NCBI GenBank assembly: GCA_005888425.1
Contig: VAZF01000106.1
Location: 1-11,966 of the forward strand
Source: Alphaproteobacteria bacterium
Lineage (GTDB): Bacteria > Pseudomonadota > Alphaproteobacteria > ATCC43930 > CGMCC-115725
Direction: 5' to 3'
DNA: 11,966 nucleotides
Part shown: positions 1 through 5,893 of the stretch, piece after piece
How positions within the stretch are numbered: position 1 is the stretch's first letter
Layout of the letters: each line of letters starts with the position of its first letter
The notes under the pieces: model-generated
Seen by the model: only the letters and a program-made list of their open reading frames with translations
Told to the model about the DNA's origin: nothing
Databases searched by the model: none
Position numbers and translations under genes: made by a program

Positions 1-735
1 CTTCTGCTCAACCGCTATCTCGATCTGGCCGGCGAGGATGACGGGCTCGCGGCGATGCCGGTGTTCATGGCGTTGCGCGCGGTGATCCGCGCGCATGTGA
101 CAGCATCAGCCGCCGAGCATGGCCGGAGCGGCAGCGAGCGAGCGGCCGCCTTTGCCGAGGCTCGGCGCTATGCCGAAGCGGGCACGGTGATGTTGCGGCG
201 CGCGCCAGCGCGTCTCGTCGCAATCGGCGGGTTGAGCGGCAGCGGCAAGTCGAGCCTTGCCGCGCGGCTCGCGCCCGAGCTCGGGATCGTGCCGGGCGCG
301 CGCGTCTTGCGCAGCGACGTATTGCGCAAACGGCGCTTCGGGCTGATGCCCGAGGAAAGCTTGCCGGCCGAGGCTTACGGGGCCGCGGTGACGGCTGAAG
401 TGTATCGGGAGTTGGGCGAACGCGCCGCGATGGCGCTCGGAGCCGGTTATGCCGCGGTTATCGACGCGGTGGCACTGCGCGAAGAGGAGCGCCGCGCGTT
501 TGCCGCGGTCGCGGCGAAAGCGGGCGTGGAATTCACCGGGCTCTGGCTCGACACGTCGGCCGAGACGATGCATGCGCGCATCGAGTCGCGCCGCAGCGAT
601 GCGTCCGACGCCACGGCGGCGGTGCTGCAGCAGCAGTTGCAGTCCGATCCCGGCATGCTCGATTGGGTGCGCGTCGATGCTAGCGGCAGCCCTGAGCAGA
701 CCTTAGCTACGGCACGTGGAGCGCTTGCAATCTAA
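1..735 (+). CDS. AAA-family ATPase / aminoglycoside-phosphotransferase-like kinase, C-terminal part (5' end outside window)
   Basis: The reading frame is open from the first base, so the gene starts upstream of the window. A Met at position 55 is internal to a continuous domain and is not the start. The first ~35 codons (LLLNRYLDL..., VFMALRAVIRAHV) match what I know as the end of the COG2187 phosphotransferase-like kinase domain. This is followed by a P-loop kinase domain of the COG0645 type. The Walker A motif GLSGSGKS lies at codons 77-84 (229-252), followed by a RSDVLRK segment near codon 104-110 and a C-terminal region with VIDAVALREEER and LWLDTSAETMHARI, typical of small nucleotide/sugar-type P-loop kinases. 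Proteins with this two-domain fusion are usually annotated only as AAA family ATPase; the physiological substrate is unknown. It ends at a TAA and is followed by a palindromic repeat, so it is probably the last gene of its transcript. Family assignment is good, function open. Confidence 0.85.
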   Translation, partial: LLLNRYLDLAGEDDGLAAMPVFMALRAVIRAHVTASAAEHGRSGSERAAAFAEARRYAEAGTVMLRRAPARLVAIGGLSGSGKSSLAARLAPELGIVPGARVLRSDVLRKRRFGLMPEESLPAEAYGAAVTAEVYRELGERAAMALGAGYAAVIDAVALREEERRAFAAVAAKAGVEFTGLWLDTSAETMHARIESRRSDASDATAAVLQQQLQSDPGMLDWVRVDASGSPEQTLATARGALAI

Positions 736-737
736 CC

Positions 738-820
738 CCGTCATCCCGGCGAAGGCCGGGATCCACTTGTGAGCTTTCGAGAGGTTGAGGGGTGGGTCCC
801 GGCTTTCGCCGGGACGACGG
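738..820. repeat. REP-like inverted repeat (two self-complementary arms)
   Basis: Two 29-bp arms, 738-766 and 792-820, are reverse complements of each other with 26 of 29 positions matching. The first arm contains its own short hairpin (cccggc-gaag-gccggg); the equivalent hairpin in the second arm carries one mismatch. The element lies just after the TAA of the ATPase gene. This architecture is that of intergenic REP/BIME-type elements common in Bradyrhizobium-like genomes. It may also stop or stabilise transcripts coming from either side. It has no coding content. Confidence 0.75.
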
Positions 821-827
821 ATTTTAA

Positions 828-950
828 GCGAGCACCCTCACCCGGCTCGCCGCATGCGCGGCTCGCCACCCCTGGCGCACCTCCGATGCGCCACCCCACA
901 GGCGCACGTATGCGTGCGCCGAGAGGGCGCGGTGCGGGAGAGGGGTGTTG
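828..950. repeat. Palindrome-rich intergenic element
   Basis: The stretch between the REP element and the amidohydrolase stop codon begins with 'ccctcacccgg' and ends with 'gcgggagagggg', the usual borders of another short repeat class seen between genes in Bradyrhizobium-like genomes (from memory, not searched). Inside it, 901-920 can fold into an 8-bp perfect stem with loop TATG, and a second stem (ggcgca/tgcgcc) precedes it. It could act as a terminator for the minus-strand amidohydrolase, but there is no U-tract. Only the hairpins are directly visible; the repeat class is inferred. Confidence 0.5.
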
Positions 951-953
951 ATG

Positions 954-2132
954 TCAGGCGGCGTTCAGCTTGAAGTAGCGGACGGCGTTGTCGGCCCAGA
1001 TCTTGCGCTTCTCGTCTTCCGGCACGTCGGCGTAGATCTCGTCGATGATCGGCCGCGAATTCGGCCATTCGTTCTCGATATGCGGGAAGTCGGTCGCGAA
1101 CATGATGTGGTCGACCCCGACATGGTGCCGCTCCTCGACCGCGACGCGCTCGTACTGCACCGTGAAATAGACGTTCTCGCGCACGTAATGGCTCGGCAGT
1201 TCCTTGAGCGGCTTGAAGCCGAGCTGCTCCTCGGCCCACCCGACGTGGCGCTTGTACCAAAGGTCCATGTGCTCGAGCCAAAACGGGACCCAGCCGAGCC
1301 GCGTCTCGGCGAAGAAGATCTTCAGTCGCGGATAGCGCTCAAAGACGCCGCTCAGCACCAATTGCGCGATGCTGACCGAGGGCGGCAGCCCGAAATTGCA
1401 CAGCCATTCGAGAAACGGCCGGCGCAGCCGCTGCATGATGACCGGGTCTTCCTTCGGGTATTTCATGGTCGGCTGGTTGGCGCGCGGGCCGGTGCGGTTG
1501 AAGAGGACATGCACCGTCACCGGCATGTCGAGATCGATCGCGGCGGCCCAGAAGCGGTCGTCCTCCGGGGTCGGATAGCCCTGGCCGTTCGGGAGCGCGC
1601 CAAGCTGGATGCCTTTGAGGCCGAGCTTTTTGCAATGCTCCATCTCGGCGACCGCGTCTTTGGCGTTGCTGATCGGCATGACGCCGAGACCGATCAGACG
1701 GTCGGGCGCGACGGCGCAATATTCCTCGGCGAGCCAGTCGTTATAGGCGCGGATGACGGCCTTGTAGGGGTCGTCATGCGCGATGTTGCGCCAGAACACG
1801 GGGCCCGCGACCATCGCCGGAAACAAGACCTCGGCGTCGAGCCCGTCCTCGTCCTGCTCCTTAACGCGCTGCTCGGCCGAGCCGGTACCGGCGGCGTCGG
1901 CGACCTTGAGTCCGAAGGGCTGCCAGGTGCCCTCGGCGCGGCCGGCGCGCAGATCGAGGAAATTGGCTTCGAGAAGCGGCTGGCCCTCGATCATCTGCGC
2001 GTCGCCGCCATCCGGCAGGTGCACGGTGCGCGGCGCGCGGTCACGGTACTTTTCCGGGACCCGGTGCGACCAGCGCTCGGGCGGCACTTCGAGATGCCCG
2101 TCCGCCGACATCAGCCTGTATTGCCTGGGCAT
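954..2132 (-). CDS. Amidohydrolase family protein (ACMSD-like, amidohydrolase 2)
   Basis: A 392-residue TIM-barrel metal hydrolase of the PF04909 type, the family of ACMSD decarboxylase and related ring-cleavage and decarboxylation enzymes. The N-terminal metal motif is SADGHLEVPPERW (D11, H13, E15). H208 lies in the TVHVLFN strand. FAETRLGWVPFWLEH carries E276, in place of the more common His of this loop. The terminal MFATDFPH (D348) followed by ENEWPNS gives the catalytic Asp, and the family's C-terminal NAVRYFKL is present. I start at the ATG at 2132 because a strong GGGAGGA ribosome site (2138-2144) lies 5 nt upstream; a start at 2159 would leave that site inside the gene. It is the last gene of the minus-strand arm, separated from the ferredoxin by a repeat element. 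In this setting it probably hydrolyses or decarboxylates a pathway intermediate. The substrate cannot be read from the sequence. Confidence 0.9.
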   Translation of the reverse strand: MPRQYRLMSADGHLEVPPERWSHRVPEKYRDRAPRTVHLPDGGDAQMIEGQPLLEANFLDLRAGRAEGTWQPFGLKVADAAGTGSAEQRVKEQDEDGLDAEVLFPAMVAGPVFWRNIAHDDPYKAVIRAYNDWLAEEYCAVAPDRLIGLGVMPISNAKDAVAEMEHCKKLGLKGIQLGALPNGQGYPTPEDDRFWAAAIDLDMPVTVHVLFNRTGPRANQPTMKYPKEDPVIMQRLRRPFLEWLCNFGLPPSVSIAQLVLSGVFERYPRLKIFFAETRLGWVPFWLEHMDLWYKRHVGWAEEQLGFKPLKELPSHYVRENVYFTVQYERVAVEERHHVGVDHIMFATDFPHIENEWPNSRPIIDEIYADVPEDEKRKIWADNAVRYFKLNAA

Positions 2133-2137
2133 TCCAA

Positions 2138-2144
2138 TCCTCCC
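2138..2144 (-). promoter_or_regulatory. Ribosome binding site fixing the amidohydrolase start
   Basis: On the minus strand this reads GGGAGGA, 5 nt before the ATG at 2132. It favours that start over the in-frame ATG 27 bp further upstream. Confidence 0.7.
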
Positions 2145-2200
2145 GACCCGCGGCCTCATTCGAGAGCGGATGTTATCTCAATTGCTCGCACCGCTAAACC

Positions 2201-2272
2201 GTCATGCCCGGTCTTGAGCCGGGCATCCACGCCTTTGTTTTCGTCATGGCCGGGCCAAGCCCGGCCATGACG
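2201..2272. repeat. REP-like element with a perfect 13-bp stem
   Basis: The first unit (2201-2230, gtcatgcccgg...ccgggcatccac) is an imperfect hairpin. The second (2242-2272) is a perfect 13-bp inverted repeat, cgtcatggccggg / cccggccatgacg, around a 5-nt loop. On the minus strand the hairpin begins 13 nt after the ferredoxin stop codon, between it and the amidohydrolase. It could reduce read-through or protect the 3' end of the upstream message, but no T-run follows, so I call it a repeat rather than a terminator. The rest of the gap shows nothing recognisable. Confidence 0.7.
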
Positions 2273-2285
2273 AAGAAGAGCAGGT

Positions 2286-2480
2286 TCAAGCCGCGAGCTG
2301 CACGAGGGCGCCGGGGGCTGGACAGTAGCCGAGGCACTCGCCGCAACCGGTGCATTTCTCCGGGATGACCTCATACAGGTGTCGCGGTTCCAGCAGTTTC
2401 GGGCGGATCGCCGATTCCGGGCAGACCTCGCGGCAGAGGCCGCAGGAATTGCAGACCGCGTAATCGATAGCGACCTTCAT
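2286..2480 (-). CDS. Dicluster ferredoxin 2[4Fe-4S] (ferredoxin B)
   Basis: A 64-residue bacterial-type ferredoxin beginning MKVAIDYAVC. It has two canonical cluster motifs: C10-x2-C13-x2-C16-x3-C20-P and C43-x2-C46-x2-C49-x3-C53-P. It should be a soluble low-potential electron carrier with two [4Fe-4S] clusters. Its ATG overlaps the TGA of the upstream diiron gene in an ATGA arrangement (2477-2480), so translation is very likely coupled and the two products made in matched amounts. This points to a dedicated donor for that diiron protein. The C-terminal CPAPGALVQLA parallels CPAAGSIVEVA in the other ferredoxin at 3381-3629, and both have a long linker between clusters, so they look like paralogues. 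Family assignment is firm; the partner assignment is inferred. Confidence 0.93.
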   Translation of the reverse strand: MKVAIDYAVCNSCGLCREVCPESAIRPKLLEPRHLYEVIPEKCTGCGECLGYCPAPGALVQLAA

Positions 2481-3223
2481 TTGGCCGCCCCGGGCTGGGG
2501 CGAGCGGCCAAAGCCGCCGATCTGGTGCAGAAGATAGCCGAGCGCGTCCTCGACATGGTGCTGCGATTCCGGCGTCGCGCAGTAGAAATCGAGCTGGAAC
2601 TTTCCTTCCATGAAATGCATCAGCTCCTCGTCGCGCTGCGACAGGTGCTCGTGCACGACGAGCGGGTCGTCGACCATCTTGATGTACGCCATGATGCCGA
2701 GACAGGCATTGGCCTCGGTGTAGTAATTCTGCGCCGCCCGGGCCAGCGGGTGGATGTGCGGGAACATCATCGACGGTCCGAAATAGGCGGGCAGCGGCTG
2801 CACATTGGCCTGCGCGATCGACATCAGCTCGCGCTCGTTCTTGACCCAGCCTTTGCCGAGCAGCACGTCGGCGTGCAGTTTCGAATGCTTGCACTCGTCC
2901 CAGATCTGGCGGGCCCGCATGCGCTGCAGGTCGATGTAGTTTTCCTGCTCGCCGATATCGACCGACAGCAATTGCGCCGACATCTGCTTGATCGACATGT
3001 GGACGCCCTCGGCGGCATAGCCGCGCAGCGCGTGCTGGCGTTTCCACTCCTCGTCGTTGCTCGTCAGCTCCTCCTCGATGTCATGCACGGTGCGTTCGAG
3101 GATCGCCTCCCAGGCCGGCAGGCATTTCTCGCGTGTCAATTTGAGGCGGAACTCGGCGCCGGGCGCGCCGGGCATCGTCGGCCACACCCACTTGTCGCAG
3201 AATTCTTCGAGGATCGGATGCAT
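2477..3223 (-). CDS. Ferritin-like diiron protein (diiron B), putative oxygenase component
   Basis: A 248-residue, probably all-helical soluble protein that I do not recognise as a named enzyme. Candidate iron ligands are spaced as in four-helix ferritin-like diiron proteins: E73, E110 and H113 in QIWDECKH, E170 in NYYTEAN, and E199 (or E200) with H203 in SQRDEELMH. The segment QIWDECKH...D-LL-KGWVK aligns by eye with QIVDESTH...D-LL-RGCVK of the diiron protein at 3645-4382, so the two are distant paralogues. The start is the ATG at 3223, which has an AAGGAGG site (3229-3235) 5 nt upstream; a GTG 21 bp further out has none. The stop overlaps the start of ferredoxin B. The expected role is O2 activation for hydroxylation, desaturation or epoxidation, fed by the ferredoxin. 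A non-catalytic or peroxidase-like role cannot be excluded. Confidence 0.75.
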   Translation of the reverse strand: MHPILEEFCDKWVWPTMPGAPGAEFRLKLTREKCLPAWEAILERTVHDIEEELTSNDEEWKRQHALRGYAAEGVHMSIKQMSAQLLSVDIGEQENYIDLQRMRARQIWDECKHSKLHADVLLGKGWVKNERELMSIAQANVQPLPAYFGPSMMFPHIHPLARAAQNYYTEANACLGIMAYIKMVDDPLVVHEHLSQRDEELMHFMEGKFQLDFYCATPESQHHVEDALGYLLHQIGGFGRSPQPGAAK

Positions 3224-3228
3224 TGGCG

Positions 3229-3235
3229 CCTCCTT
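3229..3235 (-). promoter_or_regulatory. Ribosome binding site fixing the diiron B start
   Basis: The minus strand reads AAGGAGG, a near-perfect anti-16S match, 5 nt before the ATG at 3223. It selects this start over the in-frame GTG at 3244. Confidence 0.75.
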
Positions 3236-3249
3236 CTCAACCACAACCC

Positions 3250-3348
3250 GTCATTCCGGGTGCCGCACAGCGGCGAGCCCGGAATCCATATTCCAGAGGC
3301 CCGTGTTCATGGATTCCGGGCCCGGCCCAGGGGCCGTCCCGGAATGAC
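3250..3348. repeat. 99-bp REP-like repeat, copy 1
   Basis: The element begins gtcattccggg and ends cccggaatgac, so its ends are inverted. Its centre contains a perfect 9-bp inverted pair, ggaatccat / atggattcc. A 48-bp core (3274-3321) is identical to 5784-5831 in copy 2, and both copies are 99 bp long. It fills most of the gap between the ferredoxin A stop and the diiron B start, splitting the minus-strand arm into two diiron/ferredoxin pairs. It may attenuate or stabilise the polycistronic message. The short flanks show no other signal. Confidence 0.8.
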
Positions 3349-3380
3349 TCCAGAAGGGCAATTCGGGTCTCACCGTATTT

Positions 3381-3629
3381 TTAGCTCTGCCACGCTTCGG
3401 GGGACGGCGGCACCATCGAGCGGCCGGTCGCCACCTCGACGATCGAGCCGGCCGCCGGGCAATACATCAGGCAGGCCGTGCAGCCGGGATAGGTGCAGGC
3501 GTCGAGATCGATTTCGATGCGGTGCAGCGGTTCGAGCGCGACATAGACCGCGTTGATGTCGAGCTCGCGGCACACGATGTAGCACATGCGGCATTCGGTG
3601 CAGCGCTCGTGGTCGACTTTGAGCGACAT
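3381..3629 (-). CDS. Dicluster ferredoxin with irregular cysteine spacing (ferredoxin A)
   Basis: An 82-residue ferredoxin with eight cysteines in two groups. The first is C10-x2-C13-x2-C16-x3-C20, without the usual proline after the last Cys (CRELD). The second is C45-x4-C50-x2-C53-x3-C57-P, in which the first gap is four residues instead of two (ACTYPGCTAC). A 2[4Fe-4S] protein is the natural reading, but the longer loop suggests one cluster with altered potential or type. A ~20-residue tail after the second motif is absent from ferredoxin B. It starts at the ATG at 3629, 15 bp after the stop of the upstream diiron gene, with a GGGAGGG ribosome site in that gap. The tight spacing suggests it serves as electron donor to that diiron protein. 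Confidence 0.9.
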   Translation of the reverse strand: MSLKVDHERCTECRMCYIVCRELDINAVYVALEPLHRIEIDLDACTYPGCTACLMYCPAAGSIVEVATGRSMVPPSPEAWQS

Positions 3630-3644
3630 CGGGCGTGCCCTCCC

Positions 3645-4382
3645 TCAATCCGTGACCCTGACGCGCGCGACCGGCGGGGGCGGCGTCTCCCGCCGCAACA
3701 CGAAATCGCCGGTCTCATGCAGAAAGCGCCGGTAGTCCTGGCGCGCGATGGCGCAGGCCCAGCGGCACAATTCCTGATCGACCGGCCTCTCGACAAACTC
3801 CTCGACGATGCGGCGGCCCATCGCGATATGGCTGCGGTTCTCGACGGCCTGGCTTGCGAAAACCTGTTTCAGTGCCGGATCGGCGATCACCGCGGCCAGC
3901 GCCTCCATCCAGGCGAGCTCGACGATCTTCGGGCCGAGATTGAGGGCGGCGATGCGGATCGGGTGTGGATAGGTCGCGAGATTGCGCAACGAGAAGACGT
4001 AATAGGCGACCCCGGAGTCGACTGAGAACCCGCCATAGGGATGCTGGAACGCCTCTTTTTGCGTCTTGACGCATCCGCGACGCAACAGCGTGTCGAGATA
4101 GAGCATCTCGTGCGTCGACTCGTCGACGATCTGTTTTGAGAACAGGTATTTGATCGAAGCCGGGAAGTCGTTGATCTCGAGCCCCTGCCCCCAGCCGCCA
4201 TAGACGTAATAAAACATCCGCTCGAGGACCCAAAGGCGGCTGACGAGGCGGTGGACCGCGTCGTCGTCGAGGCCGGGCGAGCGCGCCGCCGCGATGACGT
4301 CCTCGATCGGAGTCGTGCGGCTCTCGTCGCGGCTCGCAGCCGCCAGTTCCTCCGCGAGCGCCTTCCCCGGCAGCTCGGCCAT
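3645..4382 (-). CDS. Ferritin-like diiron protein (diiron A), putative oxygenase component
   Basis: A 245-residue, probably all-helical soluble protein not recognised as a named enzyme. Candidate diiron ligands are E54 (WVLERM), E88 and H91 in VDESTH, E155 (PKIVELAW), and E181 with H185 in SQAVENRSH. The last pair is spaced ExxxH rather than the more common ExxH. In the paralogue at 2477-3223 the same SQ-x2-E-x3-H pattern and the DP 17 residues before the His are kept. The start is the ATG at 4382, with a GGGAGGA site (4389-4395) 6 nt upstream; longer in-frame extensions run into the divergent promoter region. It is the first gene of the minus-strand arm and is followed at 15 bp by ferredoxin A. 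It is likely an O2-activating monooxygenase or desaturase subunit, possibly pairing with diiron B. The fold call is inferred from ligand spacing, not from a search. Confidence 0.75.
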   Translation of the reverse strand: MAELPGKALAEELAAASRDESRTTPIEDVIAAARSPGLDDDAVHRLVSRLWVLERMFYYVYGGWGQGLEINDFPASIKYLFSKQIVDESTHEMLYLDTLLRRGCVKTQKEAFQHPYGGFSVDSGVAYYVFSLRNLATYPHPIRIAALNLGPKIVELAWMEALAAVIADPALKQVFASQAVENRSHIAMGRRIVEEFVERPVDQELCRWACAIARQDYRRFLHETGDFVLRRETPPPPVARVRVTD

Positions 4383-4535
4383 GCCGGCTCCTCCCTCTGG
4401 CCGCGTGACCGGACGAAGCATGATCCCGCCCGGGCCTTGCGAACAAGCCGAATTTGCGGGATTGCCTTTCAGCGGGGTTTTGTGGCCCGATCCGGCCAAT
4501 TGGGATTAGATACGCCGAACAGAGGAGCGCCCCCG
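4383..4535. promoter_or_regulatory. Divergent control region between the diiron and acyl-CoA dehydrogenase arms
   Basis: These 153 bp separate two divergent start codons, each with a strong ribosome site (4389-4395 on minus, agaggag at 4521-4527 on plus), so promoters for both arms should lie here. The centre (4440-4515) is more AT-rich than its surroundings. It contains a perfect 8-bp palindrome, ccaattgg (4496-4503), and the sequence ttagata nearby, which could be a -10 element. No convincing -35/-10 pair or long operator can be claimed by eye. Shared control of both arms is an inference from the geometry. Confidence 0.5.
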
Positions 4536-5738
4536 ATGGATCTCCGTTTCAGCGCCGAAGAGCTTGCTTTTCGCGAGGAGTTGCGCGGCTTTATCCGCGA
4601 CAACCTGCCCGACGACATCCGCGAGAAATTGCAGCTCGGGCACAAGATCGAAAAGCCGGACCTCGTCCGCTGGCAACGCATCTTGAACAAGAAAGGCTGG
4701 GCGGCCTTCAACTGGCCAAAGGAATGGGGCGGGCCAGGCTGGACGCCGATCCAGCGCATGATGTTCCTGGAAGAGATCCAGACCTTCCCGGCGCCCGAGG
4801 TCAACCCGTTCAATGTCACGATGCTCGGCCCCGTGCTGATCCAGTTCGGCAGCGACGAGCAGAAGCAGCGCTTCCTGCCGCGCGCCGCCAATCTCGACGA
4901 TTGGTGGTGCCAGGGCTTCTCCGAGCCGGGGGCGGGCTCGGATTTGGCGGCGCTCAAAACCGCAGCGCGGCGCGAAGGCGACCATTACATCGTCAACGGC
5001 CAGAAGATCTGGACCTCGACCGCGCATATGGCCGATTGGTGCTTCTGCCTCGTGCGCACAAACCCGCAGGCGGCGAAGAAGCAGGAAGGAATCTCGTTCC
5101 TCCTGATCGACATGAAGACGCCCGGCATCACGGTGCGGCCGATCATCTCGATCGACGGCGAGCATCACTTGAACGAAGTCTTTTTCGACGACGTCAAGGT
5201 GCCGGTCGATATGCGGGTCTATGAGGAGAATAAGGGCTGGGATGTAGCGAAATTCCTGCTCGGCAACGAGCGCACCGGCATCGCGCGGATCGGCAAATCG
5301 AAGGAGCGGATCAACTTCTCGAAACAGAAGGCGAAAGAGATGCGGGCCCACGGCAAGCCGTTGAGCCAGGATCCGGAATTCCGGCGCCGCATCGCCGCGC
5401 TCGAAACCGAGCTGAAATCGCTCGAGATCACGCAGTTGCGCGTGCTCTCGGCGCAGAAGGCGAATGAACGGCGGCAGGACCCGCTGACTGCGGTGTTGAA
5501 GCTGAAGGGCACCGAGCTCTTGCAGGCCACGACCGAGCTGGCGATGGATGTCGCCGGGCCGCTCGCGATGCCGGATTGGGCGGACGAATTGGAAGCGCTC
5601 TCAAACGAGCCCGAGCTCGGGCCGGTCTGGGCGACCGAGGCGACCCGCGGCTATCTGTTCCTGCGCGCCGCTTCGATCTATGGCGGCACCAACGAGATCA
5701 TGAAGAACATCGTCTCGAAGGGCGTGCTGGGGCTCTGA
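4536..5738 (+). CDS. Acyl-CoA dehydrogenase, large subunit (PimC-like)
   Basis: A 400-residue flavin-dependent acyl-CoA dehydrogenase, expected to form an alpha,beta-double bond in a CoA thioester in the cytoplasm. Visible family features are the N-terminal helical domain starting MDLRFSAEELAFREEL, the flavin-contacting WWCQGFSEPGAGSDL (123-137), the GQKIWTS strand (155-161), and C-terminal IYGGTNEI (381-388). At the position of the medium-chain enzyme's YEG catalytic Glu there is Gly (YGG). E245 in LLGNERTGIAR sits where isovaleryl-CoA dehydrogenase-type enzymes keep theirs, so it is the likely base. From memory it closely resembles PimC, the pimeloyl-CoA dehydrogenase large subunit, but no other pim genes are visible, so I give no symbol. 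It starts at the ATG at 4536 with agaggag upstream; the frame is open for ~285 bp before that without coding sense. The small subunit follows at 5894. Confidence 0.92.
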   Translation: MDLRFSAEELAFREELRGFIRDNLPDDIREKLQLGHKIEKPDLVRWQRILNKKGWAAFNWPKEWGGPGWTPIQRMMFLEEIQTFPAPEVNPFNVTMLGPVLIQFGSDEQKQRFLPRAANLDDWWCQGFSEPGAGSDLAALKTAARREGDHYIVNGQKIWTSTAHMADWCFCLVRTNPQAAKKQEGISFLLIDMKTPGITVRPIISIDGEHHLNEVFFDDVKVPVDMRVYEENKGWDVAKFLLGNERTGIARIGKSKERINFSKQKAKEMRAHGKPLSQDPEFRRRIAALETELKSLEITQLRVLSAQKANERRQDPLTAVLKLKGTELLQATTELAMDVAGPLAMPDWADELEALSNEPELGPVWATEATRGYLFLRAASIYGGTNEIMKNIVSKGVLGL

Positions 5739-5760
5739 TGAATCGGAAGCCGCTCCGGTC

Positions 5761-5859
5761 GTCATTCCGGGGCGGCCGAAGGCCGAGCCCGGAATCCATA
5801 TTCCAGAGGCCCGTGTTCATGGATTCCGGGCTCGCCGCTGCGCGGCGCCCCGGAATGAC
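5761..5859. repeat. 99-bp REP-like repeat, copy 2
   Basis: It has the same length and borders (gtcattccgg ... ccggaatgac) as the copy at 3250-3348, and the 48-bp core 5784-5831 is identical. The outer stem loops differ between copies (ggcggccgaaggcc here), as expected if stems are kept by compensation. It lies in the 155-bp gap between the two dehydrogenase subunit genes, which are otherwise expected to be cotranscribed. Confidence 0.8.
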
Positions 5860-5893
5860 CGGGAAGGCGGGGGTATTGAGGGGCAACATCTAG

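Noticed and set aside
901..920. Hairpin as an intrinsic terminator for the minus-strand amidohydrolase
   Set aside because: The stem is strong but no T-run follows on either strand, and it sits within a repeat-like element. I kept it only as part of the repeat entry.
945..2270. A 441-codon open frame on the plus strand opposite the amidohydrolase
   Set aside because: It is the antisense shadow of a well-supported gene with family motifs. Its protein shows no recognisable motifs, and long antisense frames are common at this GC content.
2286..3047. A 253-codon frame ending in the ferredoxin B sequence, read as one fusion protein
   Set aside because: The part upstream of MKVAIDY is an off-frame reading of diiron B, which has its own ribosome site, ligand motifs and a stop overlapping the ferredoxin ATG.
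2525..3556. A 343-codon plus-strand open frame opposite diiron B and ferredoxin A
   Set aside because: It crosses two real genes and the 99-bp repeat. Its translation is rich in Arg/His/Leu in the way antisense frames are, and its tail covers repeat sequence.
4251..4535. N-terminal extension of the large acyl-CoA dehydrogenase to an ATG at 4251
   Set aside because: The extension overlaps the diiron A gene on the opposite strand and does not resemble the family. The ATG at 4536 has a ribosome site and starts a typical N-terminus (MDLRFS).
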